Shown: positions 27,247-36,537 of the stretch, one piece after another | Position numbering within the stretch: position 1 is the stretch's first letter | Layout: every line of letters begins with the position of its first letter | NCBI RefSeq assembly: GCF_900104585.1 | Contig: NZ_FNVX01000005.1 | Span: 496,001 to 560,000, forward strand | Reading direction: 5' to 3' | DNA: 64,000 nucleotides | Source: Bacteroides ihuae | GTDB taxonomy: Bacteria > Bacteroidota > Bacteroidia > Bacteroidales > Bacteroidaceae | Notes under the pieces: model-generated | What the model saw: only the letters and a program-made list of their open reading frames with translations | Database searches by the model: none | What the model was told of the DNA's origin: nothing | Made by a program: the position numbers and the translations under genes

Positions 27247-27990
27247 TTAGAGTTCTTGGGGCATCGGTAGTGCAGCTAGTGTTGCAGCGGCCGAATGTAT
27301 ACTCGAGTTGATTTTATCTTCCTTGACTTGCCCATCTCGCAGCACAATGTTGCGACTGCTATATTGTGCTATTTCTGGGTTGTGAGTGACGAAGATAATT
27401 GTACGCCCTTCTTTATGCAATTGCTGAAAGAGAACCAAGATATCGAACGATGTACGTGTGTCGAGATTACCGGTTGCTTCATCGGCCAATATCACGGCAG
27501 GATTATTAACCAATGCTCGGGCAATAGCTACGCGCTGCATCTGTCCTCCACTCATCTGATTGCTTTTATGCATCAGACGATCTCCTAGTCCTACAGCTTC
27601 TAATGCTTCTATGGCTCGCTTTTTCCTTTCGATGCTATTCACACTAGCGTTGTACATCAAAGGTAATTCCACGTTTTCGATTGCTGTGGTTTTGGCAAGC
27701 AGGTTGTAACTTTGAAACACAAAACCTATTTTCCGATTGCGAAGTACGGCGCGTTCATTTTTACTCATGCTGCGCACAGATATGCCGTCGAGCAGATACT
27801 CTCCGCTGGTAGGAGTATCAACGCACCCCAACGTGTTGAGTAAGGTTGACTTTCCTGAACCGGATGTACCCATAATGGTTACGAATTCTCCTTCTTCGAT
27901 AGAAAACGAAACGCCCCGGAGGGCATGTACCGTTTCTTCGCCTACCTGAAAATAGCGCTTAATATCATTCAGTTCTATAATTTTTTTCAT
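27247..27990 (-). CDS. MacB/LolD-type ABC transporter ATP-binding protein
   Basis: A 247-residue ATPase with Walker [11 protein letters not shown]-loop FVFQSYNLL, signature [15 protein letters not shown], Walker [14 protein letters not shown] and the H-loop VTHN. The [17 protein letters not shown] start ([16 protein letters not shown]) is typical of the MacB/LolD subclass. It energises the adjacent permease. A C-terminal tail of about 25 residues after the core is rich in Ala and Ser and has no known role. Confidence 0.95.
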   Translation of the reverse strand: MKKIIELNDIKRYFQVGEETVHALRGVSFSIEEGEFVTIMGTSGSGKSTLLNTLGCVDTPTSGEYLLDGISVRSMSKNERAVLRNRKIGFVFQSYNLLAKTTAIENVELPLMYNASVNSIERKKRAIEALEAVGLGDRLMHKSNQMSGGQMQRVAIARALVNNPAVILADEATGNLDTRTSFDILVLFQQLHKEGRTIIFVTHNPEIAQYSSRNIVLRDGQVKEDKINSSIHSAAATLAALPMPQEL

Positions 27991-28026
27991 TGCTTACTTC
28001 GTTGTAACATTTACTAGCTTAGACTA

Positions 28027-29226
28027 TTATTTCTTTTTGTTGCCTCCTGGACGGGTAGGCATGAATGGAGATGATTCTTTTTGCTCTCCGCCTTTTACTG
28101 CTGATGTGTCACTCATCTCTCCAGGCATTTTACCAGCTACAGCATCGGTTATGATGAGTGTACCTTCGGCTATACCGCTTGTTATTTCTGTTAAAATGCC
28201 GTTACTAATGCCGACTTGTACTTCATGTGCAGTGAAAGTATTTCCTTCTCGTGTCCATAACTTATGCTTGCCCTGGCAATCTACTACTTTATCTTCAGTG
28301 CCAATGAATGATTTTTCGGGAGTGAAGCGCAATGCTTTGGCAGGAACGGATAATACACCGTCTCTTTCAAGTGTGTAAATAGTGATGCTGGCCGTAAGTC
28401 CCGGTTTCAACTTTAGATCCAGGTTTGGAGCAGATACTACCACTTCGTAGGTTACAACATTGCTCGTGGTGGTTGCTTCCTGACGCACTTGGGTCACTTT
28501 TCCTTCAAAGGTATCGTTAGGATAAGCATCAACGATAAAAGTAACGTGGAGTCCTTGACGAATATCGCCTATGTCGGCTTCATCAACGTTGGCCACTACT
28601 TGCATATTGGTCAAATCTTTGGCTATGGTAAATAGTGTTGGTGTGCTGAAAGACGCAGCTACGGTCTGTCCTTCCTCTACGGCTCGGCTTAACACGATGC
28701 CGTCGATAGGAGAATAAATAGTAGCATATCCAAGATTTGTCTCGGCTTTAGCCAAATCGTTCTTACTAATATCATACGAATTCTTTGCTTTCTCATAAGT
28801 ATACAAAGATGTCTCGTAGTCAGTGTCCGATACTAATTGTTTGGCATGTAGAGTCTTTATACGGGTATAGTTCTTTAGCTGATATTCGTATTCGGTTTTG
28901 GCATTTGCCAATGTACTCTTCTTACTAGCCAACTCATTCAACAAATTGGTTTTATCAAGCTGGGCAATGATTTGCCCTTTTTTTACCACGCTATTGTAAT
29001 CGGCATAGATTTTATTGACTATACCGGATACCTGTGTACCGACTTCTACTTGTGTAACAGGCTCTATTGTCCCCGTGGCCGTAACAGAGTTACTAATATT
29101 GCTCTTGATAACTTTGACTGATTCAAAAGTAACTTTATTCTTAGGTGTTGGTCCCCAGAACAACCATATAAGCGTTCCGGCTATCACCACTGCGACAATG
29201 ATGAGAATGATTTTCTTCTTATTCAT
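28027..29226 (-). CDS. MacA-like periplasmic adaptor (HlyD/RND membrane fusion family)
   Basis: A protein of about 399 residues from ATG 29226. An N-terminal membrane anchor (IILIIVAVVIAGTLIWLFW) is followed by a barrel-sandwich (lipoyl-like) domain split by a coiled-coil hairpin (about 90-170; LASKKSTLANAKTEYEYQL). The second lipoyl half (YSPIDGIVLSRAVEEGQTV), a beta-barrel domain and a charged, Pro/Gly-rich C-terminus come after. ATG 29268 is an in-frame alternative that would place 14 polar residues before the anchor. It bridges the permease to the TolC-like channel encoded upstream. Confidence 0.92.
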   Translation of the reverse strand: MNKKKIILIIVAVVIAGTLIWLFWGPTPKNKVTFESVKVIKSNISNSVTATGTIEPVTQVEVGTQVSGIVNKIYADYNSVVKKGQIIAQLDKTNLLNELASKKSTLANAKTEYEYQLKNYTRIKTLHAKQLVSDTDYETSLYTYEKAKNSYDISKNDLAKAETNLGYATIYSPIDGIVLSRAVEEGQTVAASFSTPTLFTIAKDLTNMQVVANVDEADIGDIRQGLHVTFIVDAYPNDTFEGKVTQVRQEATTTSNVVTYEVVVSAPNLDLKLKPGLTASITIYTLERDGVLSVPAKALRFTPEKSFIGTEDKVVDCQGKHKLWTREGNTFTAHEVQVGISNGILTEITSGIAEGTLIITDAVAGKMPGEMSDTSAVKGGEQKESSPFMPTRPGGNKKK

Positions 29227-29280
29227 ATATTGTTCTTTTATTGATAATGCTGACTTGTGCTCCTGCATTGATATTGCAAT

Positions 29281-30612
29281 TTATAATTTGATGCTTTCTC
29301 CTTGATAGAAATGTAGCAATTGTGTGTTTAATATCGCCATATATTTAGCTTGAAGAACCTCTTGTTTGGCAGCCAACAGATTGTTTTTTTCAGTGAGTAA
29401 TTCTACTGTATTCTTCATTCCCAAGTTAAACTGTTCGTCTATCAGATCATAACTAACTTGAGTACTGCGCAGTTTCTCGCTTGCAGCAGCATAACTTTGC
29501 TGTGCGCTGTTGGCATCAAGCCAAAGTCCTTCGATGGTTTTGAAGAGATTCTTTTCTTCATCCAGCATATTTAAAAGGCTTGTTTCTTTTTGCAGTTTAG
29601 CCTTCTCTACAGCGCTTTTCGTTTTTCGGTTATTAAATATAGGTACGGATAAAGTGAGGCCAACCGAGTTATTCCAGCCATTTTTTACTTGCTGCTCGAA
29701 GGTGAAGTCGCTGCCACTGGTGTGACTGGTTCCTGTTCCCGCTGTCAAATCAAGAGTGGGAAGGTATCCTGCGCGTGCAATGGCTACCTCCATTTCGGAA
29801 GTCTTAATGCTAAGCTTGCTTGCCTCGATCTCCGGTCGTAATGTTAGGGCAGCTTTGTACACATCTGTTTTTGTGGGAAGCAGGGTTAGTACGTCTTGGT
29901 CGCTAAGAGCAGGCATGGAGATTTGCATCTCTTCTTCTCCATCCAGCTCCAGCAACTGTTTTAATTGTAACTTGTAGTTTTGTAAAGTGGCTTGTGCTGT
30001 GACGAGTTGATATTTATCTGTGCTGCATTGCGATTCCAGCTGTGCATAATCACTCTGGGCAATGGAGCCGGCTGCTAACAGTTCTTTGGCGCGATCTCTC
30101 TGTGCTTCCGATACCTTTAAGGTGTTTTCGTTGATTTTAGCTGATTCGGCTGCATAAAGAATCTGCACATATATTTGTGTGATTGATGTTTCTATTTCAT
30201 TCTTCGATTGTTCTACGGTCAGTTCGGCTATTTGCTTGTTTAGCTTCTCTTGTTCAACCGTTTTGAGCAGTTTGCCTCCGTTGTACACCGTCCACGAAGC
30301 ATTTAGACCATAACTTCCGTTATAGCTATTTTTTTTCTGATTCGTATCTTCTGTTAGTTGGCGGTTTACATAGTTGTGACTACTGCTGAAAGATAGGTTA
30401 GGAAAGAGGGCTGCTTTAGCTGTCTTTATATCAACACTGCTGCTCTCTGCAGTAATACGATTTTTGCGGATGCTGATATTTTGCTGCATGGCATAATCTA
30501 TACAGGTAGCGAGAGTCCATTCTGTTGGACGATCTTGTGCCTGTACATTTATGCCTAGCCCCATTGTTGCTATACAAAGCATTGTTACTGTCAATCTTCT
30601 TAGGTTTATCAT
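29281..30612 (-). CDS. TolC-family outer membrane efflux protein
   Basis: A 443-residue outer-membrane protein from ATG 30612 with signal peptide MINLRRLTVTM...NVQAQ. Two OEP repeats of mostly helical sequence follow (WTLATCIDYAMQQNISIRKN in the first, a matching start near residue 240), rich in the Ala/Leu/Gln heptads of the TolC tunnel. A longer frame upstream to 30690 contains the promoter -7 element and is not used. First gene of the six-gene export and sensing operon. Confidence 0.93.
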   Translation of the reverse strand: MINLRRLTVTMLCIATMGLGINVQAQDRPTEWTLATCIDYAMQQNISIRKNRITAESSSVDIKTAKAALFPNLSFSSSHNYVNRQLTEDTNQKKNSYNGSYGLNASWTVYNGGKLLKTVEQEKLNKQIAELTVEQSKNEIETSITQIYVQILYAAESAKINENTLKVSEAQRDRAKELLAAGSIAQSDYAQLESQCSTDKYQLVTAQATLQNYKLQLKQLLELDGEEEMQISMPALSDQDVLTLLPTKTDVYKAALTLRPEIEASKLSIKTSEMEVAIARAGYLPTLDLTAGTGTSHTSGSDFTFEQQVKNGWNNSVGLTLSVPIFNNRKTKSAVEKAKLQKETSLLNMLDEEKNLFKTIEGLWLDANSAQQSYAAASEKLRSTQVSYDLIDEQFNLGMKNTVELLTEKNNLLAAKQEVLQAKYMAILNTQLLHFYQGESIKL

Positions 30613-30638
30613 ATTCTGCTTCTTTTGATTTCTGTAAA

Positions 30639-30671
30639 CAAAGATATCTCTGTTATATACCTCTTGCAAAA
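30639..30671 (-). promoter_or_regulatory. Promoter of the TolC-MacA-MacB-LytS-LytTR operon
   Basis: The minus strand has TTTTG (30667-30671), 20 bp, then TATCTTTG (30639-30646), a complete Bacteroides promoter match about 27 bp before the chosen TolC start. It argues against the longer upstream frame. Confidence 0.75.
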
Positions 30672-30800
30672 GCGATAGACCGTTGTTCACTATCTATCTG
30701 CCAATGCATCTAATTCATCGATATTCAATTGTCTATTTGACTTATATTTTAGCTTTTATTCGACTTTTCTTCTTTTACATCGATCATTCTTTGTCGATAA

Positions 30801-30832
30801 TTGGTTTATTCTAAACTTATTTATTAGTTTTG
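30801..30832 (+). promoter_or_regulatory. Promoter of DUF4492-cydAB
   Basis: TTG (30801-30803), 21 bp, then TAGTTTTG (30825-30832). It lies 39 bp before the DUF4492 start codon. Confidence 0.65.
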
Positions 30833-30871
30833 CAATTGTTGAATAGATGTCAATATTGAATAGATAACAAG

Positions 30872-31090
30872 ATGAAACAAATAATATTACGTGTATGGTA
30901 TTTCTACCTCGAGGGCTTTCGAAGTATGACGCTTGGGCGAACTCTGTGGTTAATTATTTTAATTAAACTCTTTATTATGTTTTTTGTTCTTAAAATATTC
31001 TTCTTCCCTAATTTCCTTAATAACCGCCCTGAGGGTGAAAGTAAAGAAGAATATGTGGGTAATGAACTTATTAATCGTGCAATTCCTTAA
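30872..31090 (+). CDS. DUF4492 small membrane protein
   Basis: A 72-residue protein with one strong membrane segment (TLWLIILIKLFIMFFVLKIFFF, residues about 24-44) and a basic N-terminus (VWYFYLEGFRSMTLGRTLW), ending in a charged tail. It starts the cydAB operon, 10 bp before cydA. Small proteins of this family regularly precede cydA in Bacteroides, so an accessory or assembly role for cytochrome bd oxidase is likely, comparable to CydX though not homologous by eye. Confidence 0.85.
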   Translation: MKQIILRVWYFYLEGFRSMTLGRTLWLIILIKLFIMFFVLKIFFFPNFLNNRPEGESKEEYVGNELINRAIP

Positions 31091-31100
31091 TATTTAATAT

Positions 31101-32654
31101 ATGATAGATAGTATTGATACTTCGTTGATTGATTGGTCGAGGGCGCAATTTGCTCTTACGGCTATGTATCACTGGATTTTTGTTCCGCTTACGTTGGGAC
31201 TGGCTGTGGTGATGGGTGTAATGGAAACTGTTTATTACAAAACAGGTGATGAATTCTGGAAGCACACAGCCAAGTTCTGGATGAAGCTTTTTGGTATTAA
31301 CTTCGCAGTGGGCGTTGCTACCGGTCTTATTCTGGAGTTCGAGTTTGGGACCAATTGGAGTAATTACTCATGGTTTGTGGGCGACATCTTTGGTGCTCCT
31401 CTTGCCATAGAGGGAATTTTGGCTTTCTTTATGGAAGCAACATTTATTGCAGTGATGTTCTTTGGATGGAACAAAGTGAGCAAAAGGTTTCACTTAGTAT
31501 CTACCTGGCTCACAGGTCTAGGAGCTACGATATCTGCTTGGTGGATTCTGGTGGCTAATGCCTGGATGCAGTATCCTGTTGGGATGGAGTTCAATCCTGA
31601 CACGGTACGTAATGAAATGGTCGACTTTATGGCTGTTGCCACTTCGCCCGTTGCAGTAAATAAATTTTTTCATACGGTACTTTCCAGTTGGGTGCTGGGT
31701 GCTGTGTTTGTAGTGGGTGTGAGTTGCTGGTTCTTATTGAAGAAGCGAAATCAAAAGTTTGCTTTGGCAAGCGTTAAAGTTGGCGCAGCTGTAGGATTGG
31801 TGGGTATTCTATTAACAATGTGGACCGGAGATGGTTCAGCTTACCAGGCAGGTCGTACGCAACCGATGAAACTGGCTGCTATGGAAGGTTATTACCATGG
31901 ACAGAATGGTGCAGGATTAGTTGTTGTAGGTATGCTGAATCCTGACAAGAAAACATATGATGATGGCAAAGAGCCTTTCATATTCCGTATTGCTGTTCCT
32001 AATTTACTTTCTTTACTGGCTCAGCGTGATTTCAATGCATTTGTTCCCGGAGTGAATGATATCATGGAGGGAGGTTACATGTTGAAAGACGGTACGATTG
32101 CACTTTCTGCTTCTCAAAAGGTAGAGCGTGGTAAAAAGGCCATTGCTGCATTGGCGTCTTATCGTTTGGCTAAAAAGAGTGGAGACAAAGCGACTGCCGA
32201 TTCAGCTTATGCTATTTTGCAAAGTAACGTTGCTTACTTCGGTTACGGCTACATTAAAGATGTGCACGAATTGGTGCCGAATGTTGCTATTACGTTTTAT
32301 GCTTTCAGGGTGATGGTCTTACTCGGAGGTTATTTCCTACTCTTTTTTGTTGTTGTTTTGTTCTTGGCTTATAAAGATAAGTTGGCTTCTTTGAAGTGGA
32401 TGCAATGGGTCGCTCTGCTTACTATTCCGCTAGGTTACATAGCTTCTGAAGCCGGATGGGTCGTTGCCGAATGTGGCAGACAGCCATGGGCTATACAAGA
32501 TATGCTCCCCACTTCTGCGTCAGTATCAAGACTGGGAGTTGGTTCTGTACAAACTACATTCTTTATTTTCCTTGTTTTATTCACCGTTATGCTGATTGCC
32601 GAAATAGGCATTATGCTTCGTGAAATAAAGAAAGGTCCTCAAATTAATGATTAA
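31101..32654 (+). CDS. cydA: Cytochrome bd ubiquinol oxidase subunit I
   Basis: Inner-membrane subunit carrying the haems of the high-affinity quinol oxidase that reduces oxygen to water. The 517 residues include RAQFALTAMYHWIFVPLTLG (haem ligand His near residue 19), the W-rich second and third helices, a short Q loop around residues 250-330, and the conserved AECGRQPWAIQ motif near 454. It lets this otherwise anaerobic organism use or detoxify traces of oxygen. cydB begins 6 bp downstream. Confidence 0.97.
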   Translation: MIDSIDTSLIDWSRAQFALTAMYHWIFVPLTLGLAVVMGVMETVYYKTGDEFWKHTAKFWMKLFGINFAVGVATGLILEFEFGTNWSNYSWFVGDIFGAPLAIEGILAFFMEATFIAVMFFGWNKVSKRFHLVSTWLTGLGATISAWWILVANAWMQYPVGMEFNPDTVRNEMVDFMAVATSPVAVNKFFHTVLSSWVLGAVFVVGVSCWFLLKKRNQKFALASVKVGAAVGLVGILLTMWTGDGSAYQAGRTQPMKLAAMEGYYHGQNGAGLVVVGMLNPDKKTYDDGKEPFIFRIAVPNLLSLLAQRDFNAFVPGVNDIMEGGYMLKDGTIALSASQKVERGKKAIAALASYRLAKKSGDKATADSAYAILQSNVAYFGYGYIKDVHELVPNVAITFYAFRVMVLLGGYFLLFFVVVLFLAYKDKLASLKWMQWVALLTIPLGYIASEAGWVVAECGRQPWAIQDMLPTSASVSRLGVGSVQTTFFIFLVLFTVMLIAEIGIMLREIKKGPQIND

Positions 32655-32660
32655 AAAACT

Positions 32661-33806
32661 ATGGATACATATATATTACTTCAGCATTATTGGTGGTTTG
32701 TGATTTCTTTGTTGGGAGCCTTGTTGGTACTTTTGCTTTTTGTACAGGGTGGCAATTCGATGTTGTTCTCTCTTCCGAAGAACGAGGAGCAACGTAAGAT
32801 GATGGTTAATTCGACCGGACGCAAGTGGGAGTTTACTTTTACCACGCTGGTAACTTTTGGTGGAGCATTTTTTGCTTCGTTTCCTATGTTCTACAGTACA
32901 AGCTTCGGCGGAGCCTATTGGTTATGGATGATTATTCTTTTTAGCTTTGTGCTTCAAGCTGTTAGTTATGAATTCCAAAGTAAAGCGGGTAATCTGCTGG
33001 GGAAAAAGACATATCAAACGTTTTTGGTGATCAATGGAGTGGTAGGCCCTGTTTTATTGGGCGGTGCAGTAGCCACATTCTTTACCGGATCAGACTTTTA
33101 TGTGAATAAGGACAATATGACGGAGTTGATGCCTATTATTAGTAGTTGGGGAAGTGCATGGCATGGACTCGATGCATTAGCTAATCCGTGGAATGTAGTG
33201 CTTGGTTTGGCTGTGTTCTTCTTGGCCCGAATTCTTGGTGCGCTATACTTCATTAATAATATCAATGATGACGACTTTGTGGCTCGTTGCCGTCGTTCTC
33301 TGATTATTAATGGTGGATTCTTCCTGGTGTTTTTCCTTGCATTTGTCATTCGTACATTGTTTGCAGATGGATTTGCGGTTAACCCCGATACTCAGGAAGT
33401 TTACATGCAATCATACAAGTATTTTATTAACTTTATTCAGATGCCTGTAGTACTTGCAGTCTTTTTGATAGGAGTGGTGCTTGTCTTGTTTGGTTTGGCT
33501 ATGAGCATCTTGAAGAAGACTTTTGATAAAGGAATATGGTTTACAGGTGCGGGCACTGTGCTTGCTGTACTTGCTCTATTCCTTTGCGCAGGATTCAATA
33601 ACACAGCTTATTATCCGTCTACAGGAGATTTACAGAGTTCACTTACTTTAGCTAACAGTTGCTCTAGTTTGTTTACACTCAAAACGATGGCTTATGTATC
33701 CATCCTTGTTCCTTTTGTGGTGGCTTACATCTTTTATGCATGGCGCAGTATTGATAATAAGAAGATTGATGCTGAAGAGATGAATGAAGGTGGGCATGCT
33801 TATTAA
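32661..33806 (+). CDS. cydB: Cytochrome bd ubiquinol oxidase subunit II
   Basis: A 381-residue partner of CydA with about eight membrane segments. It begins with YILLQHYWWFVISLLGALLV and contains QGGNSMLFSL, RKWEFTFTTLVTFGGAFFASFP and FYVNKDN, all typical of CydB. Last gene of the operon before the candidate small RNA and its terminator. Confidence 0.97.
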   Translation: MDTYILLQHYWWFVISLLGALLVLLLFVQGGNSMLFSLPKNEEQRKMMVNSTGRKWEFTFTTLVTFGGAFFASFPMFYSTSFGGAYWLWMIILFSFVLQAVSYEFQSKAGNLLGKKTYQTFLVINGVVGPVLLGGAVATFFTGSDFYVNKDNMTELMPIISSWGSAWHGLDALANPWNVVLGLAVFFLARILGALYFINNINDDDFVARCRRSLIINGGFFLVFFLAFVIRTLFADGFAVNPDTQEVYMQSYKYFINFIQMPVVLAVFLIGVVLVLFGLAMSILKKTFDKGIWFTGAGTVLAVLALFLCAGFNNTAYYPSTGDLQSSLTLANSCSSLFTLKTMAYVSILVPFVVAYIFYAWRSIDNKKIDAEEMNEGGHAY

Positions 33807-33833
33807 TTGAACTGATTTATTTGAACGAAAAAC

Positions 33834-33864
33834 TTGACTTTGGTACTTAAATGTGTTATCTTTG
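33834..33864 (+). promoter_or_regulatory. Promoter with no downstream ORF (candidate small RNA promoter)
   Basis: TTG (33834-33836), exactly 20 bp, then TATCTTTG (33857-33864), as good a Bacteroides promoter as any in the window. It starts 28 bp after the cydB stop and points away from any + strand gene. Confidence 0.6.
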
Positions 33865-33870
33865 TCAATG

Positions 33871-33937
33871 TAATCATATAGTAGTTTTGATTTATACTAC
33901 AGTAAAAGGGAGAAGTTGGTGCTTCTCCCTTTTTTTC
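33871..33937 (+). ncRNA. Candidate small RNA of about 67 nt downstream of cydB
   Basis: Between the predicted start (about 7 nt past the -7 box) and the terminator lie about 67 nt with a small GTAGT/ACTAC hairpin followed by the strong terminator stem. The ORF spanning it (33851-34042) starts inside the promoter and has no recognisable product. It could be an independent sRNA, or only the 3' UTR of cydAB with a fortuitous promoter. Confidence 0.4.
33905..33937 (+). terminator. Terminator downstream of cydB/candidate sRNA
   Basis: A perfect 11-bp stem AAAGGGAGAAG/CTTCTCCCTTT with a 6-nt loop, running into seven or more T. Confidence 0.92.
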
Positions 33938-34000
33938 GCCAATTACTTTGATCGTTTTAATAAAACCTTTCATTTCTCTTTATTTCGGTCGCTTTTAAGC

Positions 34001-34036
34001 AAAAAAGAACCGAGCAGTTGGTTATCTGCACGGTTC
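34001..34036 (-). terminator. Terminator of the DUF5686-rarA-dehydrogenase operon
   Basis: GAACCG and GCAG (34007-34017) pair with CTGC and CGGTTC (34026-34036). On the minus strand the stem is followed by six T. It lies about 225 bp beyond the dehydrogenase stop. Confidence 0.75.
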
Positions 34037-34050
34037 AGTTGACTCATTAC

Positions 34051-34084
34051 ACGGTTGCACTTTAGTTGGAAGACGGTTGCACTT
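34051..34084. repeat. Short direct repeat with 22-bp period
   Basis: ACGGTTGCACTT occurs at 34051-34062 and 34073-34084, a 22-bp step that matches the unit length of the dispersed repeat family, though the sequence differs. It lies in the non-coding stretch between convergent transcripts; the rest of that stretch to 34260 shows nothing else. Confidence 0.7.
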
Positions 34085-34260
34085 CACCAACCTGCTTACT
34101 TTATCTCATTAAAGTGCCTTTATGTTTTTGCAAAACGCTTATTTGCTTGCCTGAAAACACCTCTGTGCTTTGAAAAGCTCTGTTCCTGTTAATAATAAAT
34201 AAATCGTCTCTTGACAAGAATGAGTTCGCTCTTATGGTTTTCTGTAATTAATTGCTCTGT

Positions 34261-35217
34261 TTACTTAACAATATTATTGGTTGGCTTACCTGCAATGTAA
34301 GCTTTCACATTATCAAGCATGATACCCATTAATCGCTCGCGAGCTTCAAAGCTTGCCCAGGCAATGTGTGGAGTGATATAGCAATTCTTGGCTGTAAGCA
34401 ATGGGTTGTCTGCTAAAGGAGGTTCGGACGAAAGTACATCCACACCTGCTGCATAAATCTTTCCTGTGTTCAGTGCATCGGCCAGAGCTTGCTCATTAAC
34501 CAATTGCCCGCGAGCTGTGTTAATAAGGACTGCTGTGGGCTTCATTAGTGACAATCGGCGAGCACCAACAAGCTCCTCTGTTTCTTCGGTAAGTGGACAA
34601 TGTAGACTGATAAAGTCGCATTCGCTAAATAATTCATCCAACTCCATCTTCTTTATCTCAGGAGGTAATTGTAGTGATAGCTTTGATGTAAAAGCAAACA
34701 CTTGCATACCGAACCCGATAGCTATGCGAGCTGTGGTATATCCGGTATGTCCCAGACCAACTAGTCCTATCTTCTTTCCACGAAGTTCGATGAGTGGAGT
34801 ATCCCAAAAACAGAAATCAGGGTTGTTGCTCCATCTTCCTTTGTGAACTTCATCCGAATGGTGTCTCACTTGCTGAGCAATGTTCAGGATGTGGGCAAAT
34901 ACCATTTGTGCTACCGATGGAGTGCTGTAGGCCGGAATATTGGTCACCACAATGCCGTGTTCTTTGGCGGCGGCAATATCTACTACGTTGTATCCCGTGG
35001 CTAGTACGCCAATATATTTTAGTTCGGGTAGTGCAGCCATGACTTCGGCTGTGAACAACACCTTATTAGTAAGGGCTACTTCAGCGCCAGCCAAACGTTT
35101 TAGAACTTCTTCGGGAGAAGTTCGCTCGTAGATGGTACACTCGCCTAAGGCTTTTAATTCATCCCATGAAAGGTCACCGGGGTTTGTTGCATAGCCGTCT
35201 AATACTATAATTTTCAT
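34261..35217 (-). CDS. D-2-hydroxyacid dehydrogenase (glycerate/hydroxypyruvate reductase-like)
   Basis: NAD-dependent enzyme of 318 residues from ATG 35217 (MKIIVLDGYATNPGDLSW, the usual start of this subgroup). The Rossmann motif GLVGLGHTGYTTARIAIGFG lies near residue 150. The catalytic Arg (NTARGQLVNE), Glu (DVLSSEPP) and His (NCYITPHIAWAS) are all in place. Likely reduces hydroxypyruvate or glyoxylate, or another 2-keto acid; exact substrate not readable. A 12-residue longer start at 35253 would begin one base before the rarA stop. Last gene of the operon. Confidence 0.9.
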   Translation of the reverse strand: MKIIVLDGYATNPGDLSWDELKALGECTIYERTSPEEVLKRLAGAEVALTNKVLFTAEVMAALPELKYIGVLATGYNVVDIAAAKEHGIVVTNIPAYSTPSVAQMVFAHILNIAQQVRHHSDEVHKGRWSNNPDFCFWDTPLIELRGKKIGLVGLGHTGYTTARIAIGFGMQVFAFTSKLSLQLPPEIKKMELDELFSECDFISLHCPLTEETEELVGARRLSLMKPTAVLINTARGQLVNEQALADALNTGKIYAAGVDVLSSEPPLADNPLLTAKNCYITPHIAWASFEARERLMGIMLDNVKAYIAGKPTNNIVK

Positions 35218-35253
35218 CTTTTTATCTACTTTACTTGTTAAATTGCATTGCAT

Positions 35254-36525
35254 TTACTTGCTATATTTCTCATTCCACAGTTTTTTCATCTGCTCCAGAT
35301 GTTTGTTTTCTGCAGCATTGTTTTGTGGTTGCCAAATGCGGCGCTCTTTTAGTTCGTCGGGCAGATATTGTTGAGTAATGAAGTTCCCTTCATAGCTGTG
35401 AGCATATTTATAATCTTGTCCGTAACCCAGCTGTTTCATTAATTTAGTGGGTGCGTTGCGTAGATGTAGAGGCACGGGTAGGTTACCTGTTTCTCGTACC
35501 AACTCTAACGCACTGTCAATGGCAGTGTAGGCTGAATTACTTTTAGGACTTGTGGCTAGATAGATCGTTGCTTCTGCTAAAGGAATGCGTCCTTCGGGCC
35601 AACCAATTTTCATCAGCGTGTCAAAGCAGGCATTGGCTAGTAACAAGGCATTGGGATTGGCCAGGCCGATGTCTTCGGCAGCAGAGATGACAAGGCGGCG
35701 AGCAATGAACGCAGGATCCTCTCCACCTTCCACCATCCGGGCCAGCCAATAAATAGCTCCATCGGGATCACTTCCACGAATCGATTTAATGAAAGCGGAG
35801 ATAATATCGTAATGCATTTCGCCATCTTTGTCATAGGCCAAAGGATTTTGTTGGAGTCGCTCGGTGACTAAACTATCGGTAATTACGACGATATTTTCTG
35901 TTTCCGAATCGACTACAAGTTCTAGTATATTGAGTAATTTTCGGGCATCTCCACCCGAAAAACGAAGGATAGCTCCAGTCTCTTTCAGCTCAATCTTACG
36001 TTCTTTCAAAACCGAGTCCGTTACAATGGCTCGTTGAAGTAATTCCAGTAGATCTTCTTGCTCCAGTGATTTTAGCACGTATAGCTGGCAACGGGAGAGG
36101 AGTGGGCGGATGACTTCAAAAGAGGGATTCTCGGTGGTTGCACCAATTAGCGTTACAGTACCGTGTTCCACAGCACCCAGCAATGAGTCTTGCTGTGACT
36201 TGCTGAAGCGGTGAATTTCATCAATAAAGAGGATAGGACTACTTTGTGAGAAGAAACGGTTACTTTTGGCTCTTTCTATCACGTCACGTACATCTTTCAC
36301 ACCTGAGCTCACAGCACTGAGACTGTAGAATGGTGTTTCCAACTTATTGGCAATAATTTGTGCCAAGGTCGTTTTCCCTACTCCCGGTGGACCCCATAAA
36401 ATGAAAGAAGAGATTCGTCCGGCATCAATCATTTTGCGCAAGATAGCGCCTGGGCCAACCAAGTGCTTTTGCCCGATATATTCATCCAAAGTCTTTGGTC
36501 TGAGCCTTTCCGCTAGTGGTTGCAT
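35254..36525 (-). CDS. rarA: Replication-associated recombination protein A (RarA/MgsA)
   Basis: AAA+ clamp-loader-like ATPase that acts at stalled replication forks. The 423 residues begin MQPLAERLRPKTLDEYIGQKHL. Walker A is GPPGVGKTTL, Walker B LFIDEIHRF, sensor 1 LIGATTENPSFEV with the arginine-finger region LLSRCQLYVL. The MgsA C-terminal tetramerisation domain has YDIISAFIKSIRGSDPDGAIYWLARM. Twelve base pairs downstream of the DUF5686 gene and in operon with the dehydrogenase. Confidence 0.97.
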   Translation of the reverse strand: MQPLAERLRPKTLDEYIGQKHLVGPGAILRKMIDAGRISSFILWGPPGVGKTTLAQIIANKLETPFYSLSAVSSGVKDVRDVIERAKSNRFFSQSSPILFIDEIHRFSKSQQDSLLGAVEHGTVTLIGATTENPSFEVIRPLLSRCQLYVLKSLEQEDLLELLQRAIVTDSVLKERKIELKETGAILRFSGGDARKLLNILELVVDSETENIVVITDSLVTERLQQNPLAYDKDGEMHYDIISAFIKSIRGSDPDGAIYWLARMVEGGEDPAFIARRLVISAAEDIGLANPNALLLANACFDTLMKIGWPEGRIPLAEATIYLATSPKSNSAYTAIDSALELVRETGNLPVPLHLRNAPTKLMKQLGYGQDYKYAHSYEGNFITQQYLPDELKERRIWQPQNNAAENKHLEQMKKLWNEKYSK

Positions 36526-36537
36526 ATGTATGTGGGT

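Noticed and set aside
29227..30690. Longer N-terminal extensions of the TolC-like and MacA-like proteins
   Set aside because: The TolC extension contains the operon's promoter, and both extensions place polar residues before a signal peptide or anchor.
33851..34042. 63-codon ORF after cydB
   Set aside because: Its start overlaps the -7 box of a promoter and it runs through a strong terminator, so it is unlikely to be translated.
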